Origin: Ixodes scapularis
Lineage: Eukaryota > Arthropoda > Arachnida > Ixodida > Ixodidae
Assembly: GCF_016920785.2 (NCBI RefSeq)
Contig: NW_024609846.1
Span: 104,770,831 to 104,834,830, forward strand
DNA: 64,000 bases
Direction: 5' to 3'
Position numbers and translations under genes: made by a program. Of this stretch, positions 13,801 through 26,500 are shown piece by piece. Each line of letters begins with the position of its first letter. Within the stretch, counting starts at the first letter, position 1. The notes below the pieces were generated by a model. The model did no database searches. It was not told the DNA's origin and was given only the letters and a program-made list of their open reading frames with translations.

Positions 13801-16800
13801 CCAAAAAGCAACTCATAAATGCATGACAAGTATACTACTTTCAGAAAGTTGGATGATGCAGATAAATAGACTAAGATGCAAATGATCACCTAGCGTTTGC
13901 ACAGTGACCTGTACTAATAAGGTGAAGTTCTCGTGGCTTATTAACTTACGTATGCAGTTTCCTTGGTTGCAAATGTTCCCGACTGCACAATCGGTGTCAT
14001 GGAAGCAGGGGCCTGGCTCCCGTACTGAAGCAGAAGATCAGACAAGAATGATCAGGCAGAGATCAGCAAATGTTGTACCAGAAACCAGCAGGACAACTTC
14101 CCAACTGGCATTCTCTATTACTTTGTGAATGTGGCAAGAAAAAAAACTCACTCTCTTTGCACTCAATCTGGGCATCACCCTGGAAGCCTGAGGGGCAGGA
14201 ACACAGGGCACGGTGGTTCCGGGGCTGGCATTCGGCGTTGAGGCCGCAGATGTTGGGCAGGCTGCAGACGTACTGGCACTGGCCGTTGACGCAGGCCTTC
14301 TCGTCGGGACAGTTGTTGTCATGGCGACAGCCCTCTGTAGTCAAAGGAGGCAGACTGGGTTAGCTTACATGTTAAGACTGAAGCTCGGGCTCGTTAATGG
14401 TACATATGTTTAAACGGAGAGAACAGCACACATAAAAAGTCGACCACGAAAAAAAAGGAGAGTGTGCTCCGCTCTTCCGTCGTCGTCTCTTGCGTGCGCT
14501 GTTCTCACTGTTCATAAACACGCATTACACGGGTATGCGAGACAAAGAAAGCAAGCAGCCATACCTATGCAGCGGTTGTTGTCACAGATGAATCCGGTCA
14601 GGCATTCGCTGTCTCTCGTACACTCGGGCTTCGGCTCATCTGGGGCAAAAAGGACGAAAAAAAGCGCAAGACGTCAGTCACCATAGAAAAGAAATAGCAG
14701 TTGTTCTCTTTTAAAACGACGATTAAACGAGGGGAGCAGTTGGGTTTTGTCTCACAATCTAGCTGATGGTTATTAGATACAACATAAAATTTCCAGTACA
14801 TTGGACTATTTGATTGCTAAATGCTGATTTTGTGAAAATTATCTATATGTCGAAAGTTATTCGAAGGAGGCTGCGGGGCTTCACGAGACAACGGAGCTTA
14901 TAAATGCCAAGAAATCCTCGAGAAAGGTAGAGAGAAGAGCAATTTATTCACCCTTGACGCACACAACGTTGGGGTTGCCACGGTGTCCAGGCAGACAAGA
15001 ACAGTCCGTGTGGTGGTTGATGGGACGGCACAGGGCGTTACGGCCACAGGCGCCGAACACGCCGCACGGGTTCTGGCAGATGCCGTTGACACACGCCTCG
15101 TCCGACGTGCACCGCTCGTCCGTCCTACAGCCGACTGGTGAAGTGAGAAAACGAAAATGGGGCATGAGCATGCATCGAATCATGGTCAAGTCACAATGTG
15201 GGACCTTCTGCTACTTGATGCCATCTATGGTGCCCGGAATGCATCTCCGACTGGTGCGAAATTCACCGCATCCTCAAATGTTGTCTCTCGATTTTCACCA
15301 ATGACGTCATGGAAGCGTTACGCCGTTTCCTTCCGCGATCCTGGCAGTGGCGTGGCATCGGAGATGGATGAGGCAGACTCCTGTTCCACTGCGAGTCGCT
15401 CTCCGGCTCGACAGTCCACGGAAGCCTCGGCAGCCAGGAGTCGGGATGCCGCGACGACGGCGACACTCGCATTCGCTCGGGCCTTTTGCCTGAACTCGTA
15501 CGACCGACCGCCAAGATCGCGACGCCTGACAACGTGACGCGCCGGCTCCCGTGATGTCATTTGTAGCCACTTCGAGACCACTTTTGATGCTTATTGGGCG
15601 GTATACGATGTTAAATGCAACAGTCGGAAACCCGATCCGAGTAATGTAGTGCAATCCTCTTTGCGTGACATCCCATGCAAATTGCTGCTCTCGTTATGCT
15701 TTTTGCTCGACGACTTTCCGAAGTCTTCGGTTTGAAATGCCGAATGGATAAACTACTATGCATGGGCCGGAGGAAATACTTACAGATGCACTTGTAGCTC
15801 TCACAGACGTGCCTCAGGGCACAGTCGGTGTCAATCTGGCACTCCTTTGGTGGTTCGGGTGGCACTGAAACGGCGCCGAAAAGCTTCTGTCATCGACATA
15901 CCATTTCTCGTGAATGAGGCGAGGAACATTCGAGTACAAAAGAAAGGTACCAAATAAACCCTGCAGCCTTTACAAGTGATGTAATTTTAGTAATCTACAT
16001 ACACCAGTTCATCATTTATTGAAATAGGAACAGTTTCAATCTAAACGACCCCGTTTCCAAACTTCATGTTACTAGCCCGAGACAGGCAAGTAACCAGACA
16101 GCATTTGCAAGCTTCTGACTCGGTCAGTTTTACTCCACGATGATACGTGGCCAGCTCTGGCGACCGAAACATGGGCTCGCGGTACTCATAGTCTAGTGCG
16201 TTGTCTGGTTGTCGGCCGACACGTCACACTTTCAGTCGGACCGAGTTTACGCTCTCATCCTTTGGCTCTTGTAGATCTTGTCTTAGCCAAAGCCCGCTGC
16301 TGGGAAGACGAATGGCCACCAACCTGGTCTGCACTCGATCCTGGGATCTCCGATGAAACCTCGCTCGCAAGAGCAGACAGGCCGGTGAGCGGCAGTGATG
16401 CAGAGAGCGTTGATGCCGCACGTCCCAGGCAGTTTGCACAGGTTCTGACACTTCCCGCGGTGACAAGACTCGCTCGGCAGGCACTGATCGTCCGTCCGAC
16501 AGCCATCTGGAACGCACAACAATGCGACGCAAATGCAGTGTCATTCGACTGGACAATCCAACTAGTTTAAATGTTTGCAGAAGCTCTAGCGAAACTTTTA
16601 CTGTCTACTCTAGAGGTAGAATACCGCTTCAGCTGATTACAAGGAAGGTGGCTCGTATAAAAAGAATGTTGCTCTCGGCATCTTGTTTAGTTGTGAAGGC
16701 ATGAATGTACGAGCAGAATACCAACTCACCAATGCAGAGGTGGTTTTCGCAAATCTGGCCAAAGGTGCATTCGCTGTCCCTCTTGCATCCTTCTTCCCTT

Positions 16801-19800
16801 ACTGATAATAGGGTAAAAAAAAACGAGGCAACAGAAAAGAATTAGAGAAGCATTTCAAAGATCCGTACAAGCATTGTTGATATGTGCCAATACTAACTAC
16901 ATTGTCAATTGCAAAAAAAAAAACACGAAAAAACCTCCAATTCTTTTTTTTTTTTTTCTAAAGAACTTTTTTAGCATTTATTTGTTTCTCCACGTCATGG
17001 AGTATTTGACCCGTTTGCCTGCCAAATCGTCACTCTGTAACCAGCCTAGTGACACTGAGGCACTTCTCGAAAACGGCATTTATTACATCAACCTGACAAT
17101 CACCTGTGACTTTATAGCTTTGCTGATTTCCCTTCGTTCTGACAAAAGCAGAAGCAGAGAAGGAAGACCACAAATGAGACAGGGTGCACTCACCTTCAGC
17201 ACAGTGAACGTCGGGGTTTCCAGTTAGCCCGGGCAAACATATGCAGACAAGGCGGTGGTTCGCGGGGCGGCAATCCGCATTGATGCCGCACACGCCCGGA
17301 AAACTGCAGGGGTTCTGGCAGCGGTTGCGGATGCACGCCTTGTCGAAGGGACAGGCGTCGTCCGTGCGGCAGGCATCCACGCAGGAGCCCTTCTCGCAGA
17401 TGCGCCCGATGGGGCAGTCACTGTCGTGGTAGCAATAGTCTTGGCGGGCTGGAAAACAGAGCTTGTCTCAGTTTCTCACTTAGTCTCACAATTCTCTCTA
17501 AAATGCTTTCTCACAATTTCCCTTTTTGTTTGCTCCTTTACCTATAAGAAAACTCTTGAAGAAAAAAAAAAATTAAAAAAAGTTTTGTGTACAAAAACAC
17601 TAAAAAGTAGCTTTTGGCATTCGTTTTTGAGACACGTGCAAGTATTAATAACGTTGGAATATTCACTACAATTAATGAAGCATCTTAAGATAATTTTGTG
17701 CACTTTCAGAATTTGTTATGATAAGTTTGTTTTAGCATTGTTGCATGCGCTCCACCAATGGCACATGTGAGCTGTCGTCAAGCAACGCTCGTGGCAGTGG
17801 TGTCGCTATACAGCGGTGCGATTGCGCACAAAGGGAAAAGCACCACTTTTGGGCAAGTCCACCCGTGTGCAAACTGAAAAGTTTAAGCCCTTGCTTTTAT
17901 GTACGTAACTAAAAATAATATTTTCCACTAAAACCGCACCACAGCTCCCTCTCTTCCAAGTGCCGTAGGCAAGTAAGCTGAACCCAATCACACTCCACCA
18001 AGTCTCCCAAGTGTTGCTTATGTGCCCTGCTGTAAATTATCTTATTCCTAAAAGCTCGCAGAAAAAGGGCTTCTTCCATTTTTCTTTGACAAATTCCAAG
18101 GAAAGAAGGAAGAAATTTTACAGCCCGCAAAGAAATTATTTTATAGGTCGGCCTGTAATGGATGTTTGGCTTTCTAATACACACTTTCATTTAGTTCTGC
18201 TCTACTTCTGTCTACTGCTTTTTGTGGGTGACCCTGCTAGCGCAAAAAAGATTGTGGCACTTTTTCGCATTTTACTTGGACAGGTATCGGCGGCCAAAAG
18301 TGCCCAAAATGGACACTTTTCATCGCTCTAATGGTTTTGACACCAACCTTTCGATTTTAAGTATTTTATGAGAAAAACAGAAAAATCCGACAATCGCACA
18401 TACATGCCAGGAGTGTTGTGCAATGTACATACTATATGGGAGATTTGCAGATTACCTATGCTTAGCCATGCATAAATATGACTAAGACTAAAGAGGACGA
18501 GCAAGTACTAAAAAGTAGAGGTGTGCGAATATCAAAATCTTTCGAATCGAATCGAATAATAAAGCTTACGAATCGAATCGAATCGAATATTTTCGAATAC
18601 GAATAGTAGTTTCAAATAAGGAGATATTTGAAAACAAATATTTTCTATTTGATGTGAATTAAACAAGAATGCTTAATAAAAAACACAACTGGAATTTTTT
18701 TTGAACAAACGTTTATGAAAAGGTTACTTTTATTGCAATAAGAAAAACGTCACACATGTGACTGTTAAAAAAAAACAGATGAAAAAAGATCAGTCAGTAA
18801 AACACCATTCCTTGAGTGAGGTTAGAGAACGTAAATGAAAGTGTAAAAGTGAAGGCGGGTCGGCAAGCCACAACGCAGTCTGAGATAGCATCGCGGACGA
18901 AAGGAGAAACTTGAGCGTAAACGCAAGTACACAAGCGGTGGCGGGTCCGCAAGCCGCAATACAAAGTCGATGATTGCATCTCTACTTTGTGCGATCTCGT
19001 TTTACGCTCGTGAACACAACCACGTGAACGTAAACGGAAGTACACAAGCGGAGGCGGGTCGACAGGCCACAGCAGAGTTTCAGATTGCAGGATCGCGCTG
19101 TGCAACCGCACTGGCTATCCCCCATCTCGAGTCTTTCCGTGTGCAATAGTTCTTTCCATAGAGGGCGCCACAAAGATGCAATAAATTAGGAATATGTTTT
19201 TGTTTTGTTTTTTTGGTGGGGGGGGGGGGGGGGGGGGGGGGGGAGTCTCACTTTTACCAGTGAAAACGGGTGGAAATAAATAACAAAAGAAATACTGGCA
19301 AACTGATGAACCGGAAAATCAAGCGGAAAATAACACAAGCCAGATATCACCGATAGCCGAGGTGAGCCATAAATCCATATCCAAATCCATAGCACCTTGG
19401 CTACTGTAGTCACTGTAGATACAAAATCACGAATATAAGGTTGTGCTACATTAAAAATGAATGTGGACAGGAACGTATACAAGACGTCTCGGGCGGACGC
19501 CTGAAACGTCGTGCGGTCCGTTGTGACGATGCATGTGCCGTTGCAAATCGTAGTCCTTCATCCTATCTATCGCAGCGTTTGCGCCACGACCACTTAGCCA
19601 ACTCTGCAATCCGGACATTACGGCAAGCATAGGACAGATCGCGCTACCGCGTGCAAATAACTTTCCAATCCTTCCTACAAAAAAAAAAAAAAAAAAGACA
19701 CTTAGGTTGGTTGTGCAGGTTTGCCAAGCTTGAAACCCTACTGCGCAGTCCAAAAACAAAACAGAGAACTCGACCGCAAGTCGACACTAATCAATGAGTT

Positions 19801-22800
19801 CCGCGTTATTCGTAGTTTTCGAAGTATTCGAAGAACTCGAATAGTTCGAACAGCGAAAGGGCGAAGCGAATCGAATCGAATAGCAAGCATTATTCGCAAA
19901 GTATTCGAAGTTTCGAATATTCGCACACCCCTACTAAAAAGGAAAAAAGGCAAACAGAGTGCTAACGGAAGGCGAAATAAACCAGTGTATACTCGGAATC
20001 TCCCTCCCAACAGTTGGGTGACACTCACGGATGATGCACTCGATGTTGGGATCCCCGCTGAGTCCCGAAGGACAGGTGCAGATGGGCTTGTGGCTGATGG
20101 GAAGGCACTTGGCATTCTTGCCGCAGTGGCCGTAGTTGCAGGGATTCTGGCACTGACGACTGATGCAGGCCTGGTCGAAGGGGCAGTTGCCATCGCTGCG
20201 ACAGCCCTCTGCATGCAGCACATTAAAAATAAATAATTTAGCATTCCAGTGCACAATCCCCTATCTCTGCCCATTTTTATCTGAGTCAGCGTAATATCAG
20301 CATGCAGTCAATTATCACAGCTGAGTGATGCAGATTAAAGACCCCAGGTTAGCCGTCCTACTGCATTGGATAAATTTTTCCTCTACAGTGTAAACCAGTG
20401 TCGCCATATCTCAGAGGTAGACGGACCTTATGATCTCTGAACATAAATGTTTGATTTGGTGGATGATGCCAATATCATCATGGTAGAGATGCTGTTTTCT
20501 CTGTGCAAACGTTCTTGCAACTGGAGCTTGTTTCGGGAACACGAGCTTGTGATTGGATTCTTTGCCGTATTCTCTCTAAAGATAAATGAAACATAATTCC
20601 CTTTAAATATGTTGTAGCTGAAGAAATTTTTTAATAATTTTGCTTCAAGTGTCCTTTCTTCACCTGGTCACCTTCTCTCACCTCAACTCCCTCGCTGTAA
20701 TTGGAGCACTTTTGATATAACTTTCATACTGTGCTTTCTGTACGCATAAGCTCTATTTTATTCCAATACAATAAAAAGAAGACAATGCTTCCTGAGATGT
20801 GTTGTTACATTACTAATTACCAAGCAGAAGTTAAGAGTAGCTTCACCACATGCCGTAAAGGCTCGTTATCAAAAACTGCAATTTATACAAGACAGACTCA
20901 CCAACACAGACGTGAGACTCACAGATCTTGCCAACATAGCAGTCACGGTCATGGATGCACTCAGGAGCGGGCTTCACCTCAACTGCACAACAAAACAAAA
21001 ACAATATACTACTGCTAGATGCAAGACAAAAAAAAAAATTAAATGGGAGCTTTTATTTAGCTTTATATTGAAGATCTCGATCAAGAGGCGCACCAGAAAA
21101 ACAAGTGCTTGCGAAATAAACAGCTGCTTAAAAGCTCACAAAATACATCAGTCGAGTACCTCATACATGTCCACCAGTATTGCTCAGCAACTTATTGTGA
21201 CGTTTGCGAATGTGGAATGAAGTTCGCACATCCAAAACGTGCACATTTATGGACGAGATGTTGGCGCTGAAAACACTGCATATGGCAGAACCGGTAATAC
21301 AGTAGGCGGCAATACGAGCCGAGACGGCTGAGTGCTAGCTGAAGAGGGTGCCGTGGCGTTCTACTTTCTGGAATGCTAGGCCATGGAACCTGTTGCCACA
21401 CTGCGACGACGAGGAACGTGATGGCCCGTTCGAGCCTCTCTTTTGGCAGCTTAAAGGGACACTGACAGGGTATTTATGCTTGCGAGGTTTTTAGTCATAT
21501 GTGACATATGAGAACTCAACTACCAAGAGCAGAATTTACAACTCAACATTCGGTTTCTTTCCGGCCTAAAACCGCCGATCAAGAACTGGCCGGCTTGAGT
21601 CGCGCTCACTCTCTTCTCCGTGGTCATATGCCGCTTTCTATGGTTTAAACACAACCACGAAATTTAATCAAAGTCGCCGGACATTGAAGGCACACACTCA
21701 ATGTTAAAAATAGAAAAGAAAATATGAAAACAATTTTTTGTGGCTTCTAAAAAGTTGCAAATTAGTTGATTGAAAAAAAAGTTGCACAGAGAACCGGAAG
21801 CATTCTGTGCGTCCACTGGGTAATTCTCAACATGGTGTTGTATCGCGTATCATGGGACTTGCTAGCTGGACGGCAATGGCAGCGGACGACGGACATGGGA
21901 CCTCTGCATCAGAACCGTCGTTCGTGGTACCGGCGAATCTGCCTCTCTTTGAAAGAGAAATTTTGGACCGATCAAAAAAATTGGTATTCATCCCGTACGA
22001 TTTGCCGACCACTAAGCCGATTTGCACGAAGACGTCGCCAAGCTGTCGCCCCTTCTGATGGCTGAAGACATCGCTCGTGGAAACGTCAAGCACGAAGTGC
22101 GTACTTCGAGTTGAATATGAACGCATACAATTTATTTACTAGGTGCAAATGTGGCCAATGCGTGGTGCTGCCCGACTTCAAGCCGGGAGTGCCTTTGCTG
22201 GAGGGAAATCGACAGTAAACTTGCCGACCTAAAGTCGACCGGCTGTATTACTACAAAGAGTTACCCCAGTAGCTCAGTGGAAAGATGTCCGCTTCACGCG
22301 CAGCGGACCCAGGTTCAATTCCCAGCGCAAGCGTACCGTTTTTTCCATTTTTACAGCGGAGCCGTTAAGGCCTAGTTTTCCCAGGATCGTGTCCGGTACC
22401 AAACAAATGTCGACACCCGTGGTCAATACAACACTCTAGTTGCTGCCATCGCTCATAAATGGCGGTAGCTGTCCAGAGTGTTGTGTTTGCCGATTGTCTG
22501 CTTGCCGCTGTCGCTCATAGAGCGCGGCAACATTTCTTCGGAGAGAAGAGCGGGAACGGAACGAGCGGCAATGTGCGCAGCAGCGCGAATGGTTTCGCAA
22601 TCGTTGCGAGGCCGCCATCGCCTAAAGTTCGACTGCGTCGGGCGCTTAGATTCCCTTGCAAAAGAAGAGCAGATCGCCCGCCTGGAGAGCAACCACCGAG
22701 AACAGAAGCTACAACTTTGCTGCTCTTCCTTCTTCACGAGAGTGGAAAGGTTGAAAGTTTTTTGTGAAACAACTTGCAATATTTACATTAGTTGTTTTTA

Positions 22801-23503
22801 CAATTATCACTGAAAAAAAAAAAAAAAAAAGTTGCGGATGTTATTTTGCAGAATTAAATGGTATAGGATTCCCTCTTTTACGCCTGCAAACTCAATGTAG
22901 TCACTTTCCACAAAATGCAAGGAGCATACGAATCGGGTAGCGTCCGCTTTCCTAGATGCCCGCAACTGTTCTACAGAAATTGCAGCCAGCCATTGGTCCC
23001 AATCCTGTTGATCTTTCGGAAACTTGTGCAGACTCTGCCGCACAATGCCGCTCTCAAATGCAGGACATGTGAGGCAGCTCTTCACGCAACATCTTGGGGG
23101 TATTCTTTTCGGAGCCGATCACCGGAATTCACCACGGGCACTCACTACTCATTTCCAACTCTTCAATCTACAAAACAACTCCTCTTGAAGTGCAGAACAG
23201 CGAGCGGAGCAAACGTAACTGCAAAGGAATCGCACGGCAATCAATTCCCGCAATGTCTATTATCTGCTGCGCGCGGCCAAATAAAAAAAAAATGCGTGGT
23301 CGGGTTAGTTACGCGACTTCCGGCACTCTCTCATCCTCTACATTTCTCCGACCTCCGTGCGGAGGTTTCGGTTTCGTTTTGAGCAGTTGCGTTTTTTAGC
23401 TTTTATTAAAAATATATGCGACCCTGTAGCAAAATGTCGATTGGGTAGTCTTCAGACACCATAATGAATCGCCTGGCAAAAAATTAAAAACAAATTTTTT
23501 TTT

Positions 23504-23534
<31 letters not shown>

Positions 23535-26500
23535 GGTGTCAGTGTCCCTTTAATGCACCCAGTGTACCTGCACGGCAATTTTACCGCACCGGCTCACTTT
23601 GCCACACCCATTGCAGAGATACATCGAAGGGTGGCACGACAGAGTGCAGCACGCATTCAGTCACCTCTGCTGCAGTAGTCGTAGGGGTTCCCCTCGTAGC
23701 CCGACCGGCAGGTGCACAGCGGTCGGTGCACCACGGGCCGGCAGTCAGCGTTCTGCCCGCACGAGTTCTGGATGTGGCACGGGTTGGTGCACTGGGTGTT
23801 GATGCAGGCCTTGTCAAAGGTGCAGTCCGCGTCGCTGCGACATCCAGCTGCGAAAAGGGATGCTCGTTACCACGCACCGACCGGGGAGATGCTCGAGCCG
23901 ACACACATCGTTTTTGCTGGGACCATGGGTGTTGCCACGGAATGGAAAGGCATGTTCCGAAATTTGGGTCAATCAGACATGCTTGATTCCGACTTACGGG
24001 TGCATTTCCGTCTTTCGCAGATCTCTCCTGGGTTGCAGGCGGAATCGGATAGGCAGCCATCAACTGAAATGTGAGACAAGTGCAGCAATGCGGCGATAGT
24101 TAAAGGGATACTGAATCGAGACTTAAAATATACAGAAATCATCTAGAGATAAGCCTGTGAGCGACCACGAGCGCCCCCGATGGGCCCCTAGGTCTCCACA
24201 CCGCAAGACTGCAACGCCAACTGCGTAAACACCACCTCACCCACTGATCTCTATGACAATTGCATAGAGATCAGTGACCTCACCACCGTGCTCACTATGC
24301 TTCCCAAGCCTTTCCCTTTCGACCGTACGCTCTCGCCATCGCCATCTCAAGTATCTCCCCTCAGCATTCCCAGACAACCAGACAGCTCTCCCCGTGATCC
24401 TCGCAGTGTCTCGTGACGTGCTGGTCGCTTACTTTGCTTTGTGTAACAGAAAACACATGCAAAGGAAAAAAAAACTTTTTTTGTACACAGGCTAGGATGA
24501 AAAGAGAATATTATAAAACAAATTTACGATGAAGAAAAAAGAAATTTAGAGCTATTTTTACAGGGCAAAACAATTTGTAGTTGGCGCCGCGGAAGCCACC
24601 GTTGGTCACGTGGTAGGCCTGCGCGCCGCCGCGCTGCGTCACCGCCGCCGCACGCTGAGCGTTGTGCGACGCCGCTTCAAAGCCGCTTCAACGCTTTTCT
24701 CCACGCCGCCGTCGCCGCCGCCGCACAAGTTTATCTGCTTTGGTGCGCCGCCGTCGTCACCTGACCGGCGCACAGGTCACGTCTGCTTGCGCTTTTTCAG
24801 GAGTTTCCTTTGGGCTCTAAAAGTTACTTATTAATCTTTGTTTTTTGTTATTATAATAATAATAATAATAATAAATCTTTATTTTACGTGCCCACAAACA
24901 ACTTTACAGTCTATGATGTGGTGCACACAAAGAAAATTAAAACACAGCACTATATCAAACATTAAAATACTTGTCACAATGAAAATATGTAAACACATAA
25001 CAGAAACTGAAAGACTATACAGAACCCGCCTTACAGTAGGTAATTCAAGGACCATCCACTTTCGCACATAAAACATAAACTGGTTTGAACAAAGAAAAAT
25101 GTCAAGATACTCATGTTTACAAACAATTGGATGGATGAATACGGCTGAGCCCTTTGGATCGGGCGGTAGCTTACGCCACCTAGCCATTTTGTTTTACCAT
25201 TTAAGCTTAGAATATTTAAATGTGAAATCTATATTCACTCCGCAGTGCAAAGAAAGTGAGGCTATGAAACCCCCTTGCCATCAGTGGATAAGAAAATACC
25301 TAGTTTTCTCTCGATTTCTGCCACCATTCACTTAATCTTTGCTTGGTAATCTCTACAGTCTTGAAATCCACTCTCCCTTCGCTGTCTCTAAAACCCAATG
25401 ACTTTATTAAATCTATGTTGTCTTCGGTAGGCATAGGGTGAAGCCCTTTACAGTAGAGTATCAAGTGCTCAGCCGTCTCGTCCTCCTCTCCACAAGCAGT
25501 GCACACTGTATCAATTTCCTGGTACTTCACCCTGTATGTTCTGGTTCGCAGAACACCCGTTCTTGCCTCAAACAGCAATGAGCTTCCCCTAGAATTGTCA
25601 TAAATGCTTTCTTTGGCAATAACTCTTTTGTTTAATCTATAGCTTTCCAGAGCCGTCTTTGTCTGCATTCCCTCTAGCCACCAATCTCTTTCTGTGGCCT
25701 TAACTTTCTTCTTAACTGAGACTTGCTCTTCCGTATCTTCGCTATAGCCCAAAAACTTTCCTCTTAATTTCCTAGTGCGCTGTCTCCACTTTGTGTCTAC
25801 ACTCCTCATGTATAAATAGCTGAAAACCCTTCGTGCCCATTGCTCCCCGTCCATTTGCCTCAACCTATCCTCAAATTCTACCTTGCTCACCGCTTCCCTG
25901 CTCTCAAATGATGCCCATCCCATGTCTCCTTGTACTCCCTGGTTTGGCGTTTTGCAATGTGCCCCCAAAGCCAGTCTACCTACTCCGCGCTGTTTTATTT
26001 CTAGTCTCGCATGCACTTCGGATTTCATGCATAGCACTGCGTTTCCAAAAGTCAAGCCAGGCACCATGACCCCTTTCCAAATCTCTCTCACCACCTCATA
26101 CCTGTTGTAATTCCAAAGTGCTCTATTTTTCATTACAGCTGCATTTCTGTTGCCCTTACCTATTATATACTTTTCATGGTCTCCGAGATATTCTGCACCA
26201 TCACATATCCATACTCCTAGATACTTGTATTTACTAGCTCTCTCAACTGTAATATTCTGTATCTTCAGCCTCTCAACTTCATCCTCGTTAAAAATCATGA
26301 CTGCCGATTTTTCGCTACTGAATTCTAAACCTAATTCCTCTCCTTCCCTACCACAGATGCTCATTAATTCCTGCAACTCTGTCCTGTTAATAATAATAAT
26401 AATAATAATAATCTTTATTTGCACAGACAGGTGTTTTCCTGGGGGCGTGCGAGGCGAAACAGAAAGGCGGAAGCCCGTACGCTGGTGCGTCTGTTGGCCC

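Larger units (their letters stand above)
21451..23553. mobile_element. TTAA-bounded transposon, 2.1 kb, with THAP remnant
   Basis: Ends TTAAAGGGACACTGACA and TGTCAGTGTCCCTTTAA are perfect inverted repeats of 17 bp that include a TTAA, as in piggyBac-like insertion. Inside lie a P2X7-C-like remnant (plus strand), a dispersed repeat with tRNA-like sequence (22258-22760) and a THAP domain frame (minus strand). A long G run (23514-23536) sits next to the right end. Confidence 0.65.

Noticed and set aside
22258..22330. Functional tRNA gene
   Set aside because: A and B boxes are present, but the T stem has mismatches, no acceptor stem pairs, and it is joined to a dispersed repeat.
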